A DNA stretch of 64,000 nt from contig VZTI01004827.1 in NCBI GenBank assembly GCA_013397865.1, positions 560,159-624,158 of the forward strand, given 5' to 3'. The notes beneath the pieces are model-generated. The model saw only the letters and a program-made list of their open reading frames with translations. It had not been told where the DNA came from and ran no database searches. This document shows positions 37,408 to 54,784 of this stretch, one piece after another. Both the position numbers and the translations under genes were made by a program. This DNA is from Struthidea cinerea (Eukaryota > Chordata > Aves > Passeriformes > Corcoracidae). Positions within the stretch are counted from its first letter, which is position 1. Every line of letters starts with the position of its first letter.

Positions 37408-37540
37408 GCACAGGGTGCCCAGAGAAGCTGTGGCTGCCACATCCCTGGAAGTGTCCAAGGCCAGGGTGGACGGGGCTTGGAGCAACCTGGGATAGTGGAA
37501 TGTGTCCCTGCCCATGGCAGGGGTTGGAACGACATGAGCA
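37408..37540 (+). mobile_element. CR1 LINE 3' region fragment
   Basis: The segment contains GTGCCCAGAGAAGCTGTGGC, CATCCCTGGAAGTGTCCAAG, GGGGCTTGGAGCAACCTGG and CCTGCCCATGGCAGGGGTTGG. These are consecutive parts of the well-known avian CR1 3' untranslated region in the + orientation. It is cut before the final ATTCTATG-type tail. It abuts the minisatellite, which may have grown from the junction. Confidence 0.9.
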
Positions 37541-38630
37541 GATGGGGAATCCTGGCTCAGGGCACCAGTAGGGCAGAGAAGACCTCATTGTCTTCCACCA
37601 CAGAACCAGCATCAGTGTCTGCTCTGGGATCAGGGACTGGTAGGCAGGGCTGGAAATGAGGCATCCAGACTTGGTTCCAAGTGGCCATGGATGGCCCATG
37701 CACAGTGTTCAACTTGCTCTGCCACAAGGTAACCATTCCTCCGTGTGCTGAACTCCAATTTCAGTTCAGTTTGTGTCATCTGACAGACATCAGACCATGG
37801 TGCACTTCTGCCTGCTGATACAAGAGCTTTCTTCTGCTCTGTACCCACTTGCCTCTTGCATTCTGATGTGCGACCAAATTACCCCTTGCTCTGCACTAAA
37901 CCCTTCGCACACCGCTTGAGTTGTGCAGGCTGACGGAGTGCCCGTGGCTCCTTCTGTAGCCTTTCCCAGAGCTCCAAGGTCCCCCTGCACCAAGAGCACT
38001 GGTAGCACACAGGTTCCCACTGCCATGAAGGACCATGCCACCTCTGTGGCTGGACATTTGGCTGCGTGAGCACCCAGCAGCGTGTCCCCCACACTACTGG
38101 GATGTGCCAGTGCAGCAGCTGCTGCACAAGCTGTTTGTGCATTCATGTAAGTACAAGCAAGACCTTAAGCCATCTCTTCTTTGGCTCCTCTGTGTGAAAC
38201 AGGGATCACAGCACTTGTTTTGCAGAGGGGCCCTGCAGTTTGGTTCATGAATATAAAGTGGTTTAAGCTCCTGTGATGGAAGGTACTGGAGATGGACAAA
38301 GGGTCACCAACAGCCTAAAGCTGACAGAGGCCCAAGCAGTGATCTCACCCAGATGCACTGTGTTTGCTAATCCAAGTGTGTAATCAGCACACGCGGGCAA
38401 CATGTTGGCTTGGGCTGTGTCACACATAGCAGCTCAGAATGCTCTCACTGCGAGCTCATGCTCCCCAAGAGGGGTGACTGGCGTCTGTGCAGCCACTGAG
38501 GCTGGGCGATGTGCAGGGGAGGTCGGAGCTGGTGGTGGCAGGATCACAAGATGGGTGTCATCGACACACAGCCACGGCATAGAGAACATGCAAACCTCCT
38601 TCCTCCCCACCCCCTCTGCCCGCTAGCTCT
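37541..38630. other. Intergenic, no gene recognised
   Basis: No supported gene. Open frames on both strands are shadows without motifs. Confidence 0.5.
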
Positions 38631-38639
38631 CCCGAATGA

Positions 38640-38965
38640 AGTCCCAGCTTTGTTTTTCTGATTTCCATTTTGTATCCTAAAATATTCACTCCAAGTTCCG
38701 CTTGACAGACATGCCTAATCTAATCTCCATGTCTGCTTTCTAATTTTCGCAGCCAGGATAAAACAAATTGGCTGGCGTTAATTGCCTGTGCAGCAGCCTG
38801 GAGCTCTGAGCCGTGATTTACGAGCTCGGAGCAGGCGCTCTGCAACACATTTTTCTTAATTTATTTTTAATGAGTCTCTCAATTAATTTTCTTGGAAACA
38901 TCTTAATGATGTTGGAGGCGGGTGTTAATGAGGTTTGTAGCAGCACCTCATTTTGCATATTTTAA
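38640..38965. promoter_or_regulatory. Candidate conserved non-coding element
   Basis: AT-rich and motif-dense sequence: GGCGTTAATTGCC, TTTTTCTTAATTTATTTTTAATGAG, CTCAATTAATTTTC and ATTTTGCATATTTTAAAG. The homeobox-like cores are packed as in the elements at 6-11 and 25-26 kb. A second similar stretch lies at about 39,470-39,600 (TTTAATTTCAATTAAAG, CTGCAGTAATTAAAG). Confidence 0.4.
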
Positions 38966-41100
38966 AGTACTGAATGGCATGAAGCAAACTCCTGGTCCTA
39001 AAACAGAAAAAAACCTTAAGGCTGGAGAGGACTCCTGGGCTGTCATTGCTGCCCTGGCTGAGGGTGAGGTGCTGCGTGGGCCTGTGGGTGATTGTGAACA
39101 TTGTGAGGCTGAAGCCGGTTGAGCCCACAGGGATGGCGTGACCGCGGTAGCATGGGGGTGCCAAGGGGCCGCATTGGGTCATGGTTGGTGGCCTGACACT
39201 TCTTAACAGATGGAATGAAAGTCTGGACACAGCACCTGGGCACTGAGACCCCTGTGCTGGCATGTCCGGTGTTGTGAGCACCTCATTGCCAGCACACCCC
39301 CAGCCAGACCTTTTGGACTGGAGCTCTCCAAGACAGGACTGGGCTGCCTTGGGCTGATGGCTGCAGGGTGCTCTGAGGTGTCTCTGCTGGCCCACGGGGT
39401 CACCGGTAATTGCTGATGCATGTGCCAGCAAAAGGCAGCAGCTGGATCGTCTTTGTTTTCTCCGGGCATGTCAGTTTTCATTAAACTGGAGGGGAATGAG
39501 AAAGGATTCACTTTTGTCCCAGCCTGAACACGGCAGCTGTTTAATTTCAATTAAAGTGGCACTGAAAAGAGTAACATTACTGCAGTAATTAAAGAGAGAC
39601 AACTCCCTCCCCCTGTGCTCACACAGCAGAGGGGCCAGTTTGACCCTCCCCATCCTCCCAGCACCAGCTGAGTACAGGCAGGCGGCTGTGGGTCAGGGCT
39701 GTGGGGCTGCCCGACATGCTCACAAGGAGCTGGAGCGGTGTCGAGCCCTTCAAGGCAGGTGCTGCCTGCAGCTCAGCACTGTGTGGCACATCTGTGGTAC
39801 AGAGCAGCATTGCCTGTGGCACCGTGCAACATGGCACGGCACAGTACACATGGCATGAGGCTTTGTCCCATAAAGGCTCTGTGTGCTGTGGATGCTCTGT
39901 GCCCTGGCTGTCGCTGCCTGAACAAGACTGAAATCTGCAGGGAAATTTTATTTCCTTGCACTGCAGAAATTGTGGCCAAATTCAGTTGTGGTCTGGACAG
40001 TGGGGGGTTCAGCAACCCTGCTCACAGGACTGTTGGTGCTGTGCCTGCTCTCATCACCTGTGACTGTGACCCGCTGGTGGAGCAGGTCGTCATGGCAACT
40101 GATGATTTCTATTATGATACATCTTCGTTCAGCTTCTGGGCCCAGTTTGGCCTTGGAAATTTCCAGTTAAAACACTTACCTGTGAAACTGCACTGAGCAT
40201 TGGCAAGAGACCACACACAGCCCAGGGAGTCCCATGTCACCAGCACAGGCCAGCAGCAGGTCTGTGCTCGCACCATCCACGGTCAAGGCATCACCGGCAC
40301 CCAGAGACCCGTTTCGATCCGAGTACCTGGGCACTACAGGGTGGCCCCAGGCAGGGAGGGACAACCGGACACATGTACTCTCAGCCTCCCCTGTCCACAG
40401 CGTCCCCTGGACACTCACCTCCCCAGGGGCCTGTGGCCCGTGGACCTGTCAGGATGTGCCCCTGCAGCGGGTCCCCCCAGCCCTGCCCCTTGTGTCGGTT
40501 GTGGACCACAGGGCACAGCCCTGAGCACAGCACCGCTGCCATCCCCACTGTCACCTGGCCCTGGCCACAGGCCAGCGGTGTGTCCTGGGGCTGGCCACAG
40601 ACTCAGTATGGCCTGAGGACAGTGCAGGGGCAGCATTAGGGTGGCGAGGCCCTGCCCTGACACAAGCGTGCTACCATGTCCTGGACCAGTTCTGAGGACA
40701 ATGCCCAGGACCTGGTGACCTCATAGTGGCATATGGGGTAGTGTCACATGGCATGCCAGGGACACAAAATGGTGAGGAGCATGGCACAGGAAGGCTGCGG
40801 TGAGGACTGTGGGCAGCAGTAGGACCAGGTGCTGCTGAGGAGAGGGCCACAGCCCCGCACAGCTTTGCCCTGCTTTTCCAGGAGCCCCAGGCTAGGCCTC
40901 TCCTGCTGGCACCAGGTGCTCCTCAGATGGGGAGTGGCAGTGCCAAAACCATGGGATGGTGGGGCTGCCCCAGGCAGGGCTGAGTGACATCCGTGGGACT
41001 GAGGGCTGTCTGGGACTGCGGGAAAGGTTATGGTCCTTCCAACAGTGAGTGAGTGGCCAAAATCCAGCACATCCGGGGAGGTTCCTGCACCTCAGGGCCA
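38966..41100. other. Intergenic or PMFBP1 intronic sequence
   Basis: No exon could be supported. Since PMFBP1 needs many more 5' exons than are seen in this window, part of this region and of the sequence to its left may be PMFBP1 introns. Confidence 0.4.
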
Positions 41101-41103
41101 GCC

Positions 41104-43728
41104 TGAAGGTTCCTGTAGAGGTCTGCCAGGGGCAAAGGAGACAACATCAGAGCTGACCAGCTCCATCCAGCAGCTTCAGCAGGAGACAGAGGCCTTGCAG
41201 CCCAAGGTGAGCAGTGCCAACCCTATGCTCAACCCAGGCGCTGGTTGCATAGCCACAGACTGGTGGCCAGGTGGCACAGGAGGCCCTGGCCAGCTCTAGC
41301 CTGCACCACCAGACACCTCTTCCAGAGGGCTGGGGAGGGCACAAGGGCTCAGGGGTGTCCAGTCCTGCTGTTGCTGCACTGGTCCCACTGCCACCATTTC
41401 CCACAGTGGCCACAGTTCACTGCAGTGCTGAGGGCCAGCAGTGTCAGGGGCTTGGCTATTCATGGGCCCAAAAGAACTGTCAGAACATGCACACACATGA
41501 GGTAGTGCTGCCTGGTAGGGAAGGGCTGCACCCACCCATTGGCAACACGGTCCATTGCTGCTCTGCACAAAACTAGGACTGCCAGCACTGTCCAGCCCCA
41601 GTGCCTGCCCAGACAGGAGCTGCAAGATGGGTTGGCCACAGTGGTGAGCTGGACAGATGCTGCTCATGTCATGTCCTAGGGCCAAAGGCAACCACTGGTG
41701 CTGGAGCCACAGCATGGGGAGCCCAGAGCATGCCAGGACACACAGCAGCAAGATCTGGACCCAGCTCAGGTGCTGGCCACAATACAGGCATTGCAGCTGG
41801 ACCTGGACTTCTGCAGGGGCACAAACCACAAACGACTGGTCCAGCTGCAGGAGCAGGAGTGTGCAGTGGAGCAGGAGCAGCAGGACTTGGTCATTCTGAT
41901 GCAACAGTTCCAGGCACTGATGGGCAAGGTACAAGTGCTGGGCACAACAGCCACAGACCAAGCTGCATGGGTTCCCCACTGCCACTCCACCACAGGCTAG
42001 GCACCATGCCTGCCCCACAGCCTGTGCAAGCACCTGGTGACCCCCCAGGGGAGGGTAGAGGACATCCTGCCAGCCACACGTGGCTCTAACACCACCAGTA
42101 CAGAGCAGCCTAGCCACAAGGCAAGCCTGGCCCCCTAGCTGAGCAGAGCTGGAAGAATGCAGACCCCAACAGCCCCACTGACACCCTGGGCACTGTCCCA
42201 GGGCTGGTGGCACTGCTGCAGCCCACAACCTCGCCAGTGAGCTAGGATCACCACTCTCCCTGTGCCCATGCTCTGTCACTGGTCAGGGACAAGAGGGATG
42301 GCCTTCCAGGGCTGCTGGGCGTCCAACAGATACTGCCACAACAGGGAGGACACTGTGGAGACTGCACAGAGATGAGAGGGCCAGGAGCCGGCAGCCTTCC
42401 TGCCTCCCACCTGGTGCAGGCCACATTCCTCTGTCACAGGCCCTCCCCAACAGCCCATTGTCCATGGGTTGTCTCAAAAAGGCTCCTTCTGTAGCCTCAG
42501 CTCTACACAGCAGGGGCACAGGGTGATTCCAGACCCTGCTGGGTACTCACAGGTCTTTGATGCACCCCTCCACCTGAAGGACCAGGCGGTGCAGACAGAG
42601 ATCACCTCCTACCTCACTGCCCAGAGCCATTTTGACGCCAGCCACGATATCCCAGAGGAGCGCAGAGAGCTGCTCAAGCAGGTCAGTGCCAGCAGCCCCC
42701 CAGCCACTACACCAAGCCTAGGGGCAAGCAGCCGGGGGGGGCACAGGAGACATGACAACCATGCTGCAGGGCTGACCCGTGCTCCACTTCCCCCAGAAGC
42801 CCTGGGGCAGGGTGGGAGGCAGCAATGCCAGCCTACCCCCACCACCTCACACAGCTGGGCACTGGCCAGCCCTGAGCATCCTGCAGACAGGACAGAGGGC
42901 AGCTGTGCCTGTGCTCAGGGAAGGGCACCACAGCAGAAGGCCAACCCACCAACGCACTGACTTCTCTGCAGCTGGGGACACAGGAGCAGAGTCAGGGCCT
43001 GCAACACAGCCCAGCCTGGCTGCAGGAGCAGCTGAGAGCCACCCAGGCCCAGGAGCAGCAGAGTCTGCAGCAGCTGAGCAGAGCCAAAGAGGCCATCCAA
43101 GGCCTACACGGAAAAGTGGCAGAGCTGCAGCAACAGGTGAGGGCAAGGCAGGACAGAACAGGGATGCAGCCTCAGTGCCAGACACTTTTCCAGGAGAGGC
43201 TCAGCCATGGCCAACCACCCTCCCTGCCCTACAGCTTTGCTGGCAGGTGCAGGACATGGACAACCTCCAGGCAGAGCTGGCCCAAGCCCAGAAAGAGAGC
43301 ACCAAGCAGGCAGAGAAGATTGCAGCCTACAAGACACACAGGCAGCAGCTTCATCGAGAGCTGAGGAAGATGCAGAGCATCAAGGAGCAGAGCAAACAGG
43401 AGGTAAGGATGTCTCAAGTCTTCCTGTGAAAAACCAGGAGTCTATGCTCAGCCTGTGTCTCTCACTGTGCCACGGGCAGACCTACTCCCTCCAGGAGAGG
43501 CTGCAGGAGCTGAGAAGCCTAGCCCAACACTGGCAGCAGCTACACCTGAACAGTGAGCGAACTCTGGCTCTGCGAGAAGAGGAGCTGGTTGTCTGCAAGG
43601 TGGAGCTGGCTTTCCTTAAGGAAGAGCTCAGCAAGGTGACAGTGCAGATGCAGGATACAAACAGGCATTCAAGACACACTGGGCAGGATGCAGGAGGAGA
43701 ACCCGTACCTGATGTTCAGAGCACCTGA
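41104..43728 (+). CDS. PMFBP1: Coiled-coil protein, PMFBP1-like 3' exons (partial)
   Basis: Six exons, all joining in phase 0, encode Gln/Glu/Leu-rich coiled coil: about 41119 or 41151-41206 (ELTSSIQQLQQETEALQPK), 41680-41928, 42553-42681 (starts VFDAPLHLKD), 42972-43136 (starts LGTQEQSQGL), 43235 or 43247-43402, and 43480 to the stop at 43726-43728. Each has AG/GT borders. Identification rests on composition and on position beside DHX38 in tail-to-tail orientation, exactly as PMFBP1 in mammals, more than on aligned residues. PMFBP1 is a sperm head-tail coupling protein in mammals. The upstream two thirds of the expected protein is not recognisable, apart from a possible exon at 27,289. The last exon ends abruptly in one frame while a neighbouring frame continues the coil to 43,762. 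Confidence 0.65.
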
Positions 43729-43936
43729 GCAGCCCCACAAGTGTGAGCAGCTGAAAAAGTGAGCAGAATTCCTGGCACAGCCTGGCCTGAAACAGGGCTG
43801 GGCCAATAGTCCCAGGTGTGCAGGGACAGCTGGGCACAAGCTGCCTGTCCAGGGCATGGGCTGTGGGAGAACTGCCTTTGCAGGAGTATGGGCCAGGCTT
43901 GAAGCAGGGACAGGCTGTATTTGTCCTCCAGGTCAC

Positions 43937-43942
43937 TTTAAT
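43937..43942 (-). terminator. DHX38: Possible DHX38 poly(A) signal ATTAAA
   Basis: Reading the - strand past the DHX38 stop (44231), no AATAAA appears. The first usable hexamer is ATTAAA here, about 290 bases downstream. If used, the DHX38 transcript would overlap the 3' untranslated region of PMFBP1. Confidence 0.4.
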
Positions 43943-44089
43943 TTTCTGCCCTGTTCCAGGCTCTACAGGGCAACAACCTGACAGCACCAGCCCTGCATGA
44001 TTCTCCAGAGCTACCTCCACCCAACACCCACCTCCAGGATAAGAAGCAGCGCAAAACAAAGCAAGGATTGGACTGACAACCTTTAAACA

Positions 44090-44095
44090 AATAAA
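44090..44095 (+). terminator. PMFBP1: PMFBP1 poly(A) signal AATAAA
   Basis: A canonical AATAAA lies 362 bases after the PMFBP1-like stop codon and is followed by a T-rich segment (TTCTTTCTGTTCTG). It ends about 135 bases short of the DHX38 stop codon on the other strand. Confidence 0.75.
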
Positions 44096-44230
44096 ATTCT
44101 TTCTGTTCTGTAGCAAAATTAGAGCCAAGCACCAAAGCCTTCCAGGGCCACAAGCTGTAGAGACCTCAGAATACACTGATCAGGGTAGCTGGGCACTACC
44201 TTAAGCTTCAAAGCAACGGGTTGTGCCTTC

Positions 44231-53495
<9,265 letters not shown>

Positions 53496-53760
53496 CGTGG
53501 CCGCAGCGCCGCGCGGGCTCCGCAGTTCCCTTAGCGACGATAACCCGGCTCGCGGAGCGCCGCCATAGCCGCCCCACAGTGCTCGGCGGGAGGAGCCCCT
53601 CTAGCCAAGTGCACCATAGACACGGCGGCCAGAGCCTATGGGAGAGGCGCTACCATAGAGTCCCAGCAGCACTGGACAAGCCGCGCTCCCGGTCCGGAGG
53701 GGACTTCCGGCGTACGCACCCTCCGCAGGGTCACGTGGCCGCGGGGCGGAGTTACGGACG
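53496..53760 (-). promoter_or_regulatory. DHX38: DHX38 CpG-island promoter
   Basis: A CpG-dense region starts inside exon 1 and extends upstream of the ATG at 53493-53495. It contains an ETS-type site (ACTTCCGG on the + strand, 53703-53710) and an E-box CACGTG within GTCACGTG at 53732-53737. In mammals the matching island is bidirectional and also drives TXNL4B. Here no TXNL4B exon is found on the + strand side. Confidence 0.65.
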
Positions 53761-53962
53761 GACGGGACACGCAGGGACACCCACGGGGAGAGTGCAGCGC
53801 GGGGGGACAGCCCCGCGAACACCCCCACGCCGTGGAGGGGGCGAGAATCCCTCAGAGCCCCTGCAGCTCCGGATCCTCCAGCCAACGCCCGCCGAAGCCC
53901 TGCAGGCGACCACACGCTCACCCCCGGTAGAAAGGCCCGTGCAGCGACGAGCACAGAGACCC

Positions 53963-53995
53963 TGGATGGACGGATGGACGGATGGACGGACGGAC

Positions 53996-54044
<49 letters not shown>
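53963..54044 (+). repeat. Compound (GGAY)n-(AC)n microsatellite
   Basis: About nine GGAT/GGAC tetranucleotides (53963-53999) run directly into about 22 AC dinucleotides ending at 54044, just past the 3' end of the haptoglobin remnant. The array gives false open frames of Cys-Val or His-Thr repeats on both strands. Confidence 0.97.
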
Positions 54045-54045
<1 letters not shown>

Positions 54046-54068
54046 CCTGCAGCCTGGTGCGCAACAGT

Positions 54069-54074
54069 TTTATT
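54069..54074 (-). terminator. HP: Poly(A) signal of the haptoglobin remnant
   Basis: AATAAA on the - strand begins 17 bases after the stop codon of the remnant (54091-54093). The 3' untranslated region would be unusually short. The signal sits between the remnant and the AC microsatellite. Confidence 0.7.
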
Positions 54075-54090
54075 CCGTCATGGTCCTGCC

Positions 54091-54504
54091 TCAGCCAGCT
54101 GCCACTGTCTCCTTCACCCAGGCCAGGACACGCTTCACGTCCACGTCCACGCCATACTTTGCAGCTGTGCAGGTCTTGTCATAGCTGACGATGCCAACTG
54201 CATACCAGGTGTCGTCATCGGGATCCTGCACGGCAAAGGCTCCGCCTGCATCCCCATAGCAGGTGTCCTCTCGCAGCTCACTCATGCCCACGCAGAAGGT
54301 GTCAATGCCAAGGATGGGCTGGACCCAGTAGGACACGTTCTGCACACTGTAGTATTCCCAGCACTGCTCACTCTCAGCCGCTGGCAGCATCATGTACTTC
54401 AGCATGTCGGGAAAGCCAAAGGGGGCACTGCAGCCTCGGCCTGAGATGTAGCCCACCTGCCCTGGGTGCACATAGTCCTTCTGAGCCAGGCAGATGGGCA
54501 TCAC
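54091..54504 (-). pseudogene. HP: Haptoglobin 3' remnant, 5'-truncated
   Basis: The frame starts VMPICLAQKDYVHPGQVGY and runs 137 codons to TGA without a stop or frameshift. It matches the C-terminal half of the haptoglobin beta chain, an inactive serine-protease fold that binds haemoglobin in plasma: diagnostic stretches are VMPICL, QPIL..TFC.GMS, EDTCYGDAG.AFAV and DDTWYAVGIVS. Upstream of V the homology stops abruptly. The front half of the protease domain, the CCP domain exons and the signal peptide are absent, and only about 280 bases separate it from the DHODH stop codon, where nothing resembles them. The conserved SGWG is SGRG here, and GVYV.V reads GVDVDV. It has no visible promoter and lies 43 bases after the DHODH poly(A) signal. 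It could be a recent deletion product, part of a DHODH read-through transcript, or the visible half of a collapsed assembly. Confidence 0.85.
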
Positions 54505-54546
54505 CTCCTCTCCAAGAGGAGTACACAGGACCAGGTGAGCCAAATG

Positions 54547-54552
54547 TTTATT
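54547..54552 (-). terminator. DHODH: DHODH poly(A) signal AATAAA
   Basis: AATAAA on the - strand lies about 235 bases after the DHODH stop codon. It is the only canonical signal before the haptoglobin-like sequence begins. Confidence 0.7.
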
Positions 54553-54784
54553 GACACTCAGTTCTGCTGTACACAGAGAAGCCAAAACACAGCCCTGAAA
54601 AGCAGCACTGTTGTGAAGGCCCTGTCCCCTGCTCCCCACCAGTGCAGCCCCTGCTTCACCCATCACTGTCCAAGGGGTGGAACCAGGACCTCGTCTCAGT
54701 CCCAGTCTGCCCAGCTCTGGACTTTTCAGACCCGTCCCTGCTCAGCCATGGCTCCTCCCAGCTAGACCTTCACACTGCCGCATG

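Noticed and set aside
36595..37515. 306-codon - strand frame with 16-residue repeats
   Set aside because: The repeats are the 48-bp minisatellite read in one of its open frames, joined to CR1 and GC-rich sequence. A 48-bp unit keeps any frame open.
41296..42279. 327-codon open frame on the - strand
   Set aside because: It runs antisense across two PMFBP1-like exons and the intron between them. The Cys/Leu/Gln-rich product is what the complement of CAG/CTG-rich coiled-coil DNA gives, and no motif is seen.
54505..54666. Extension of the haptoglobin frame to an upstream ATG
   Set aside because: These extra codons bear no resemblance to haptoglobin and overlap the DHODH 3' untranslated region, including its poly(A) signal. 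They are open by chance.
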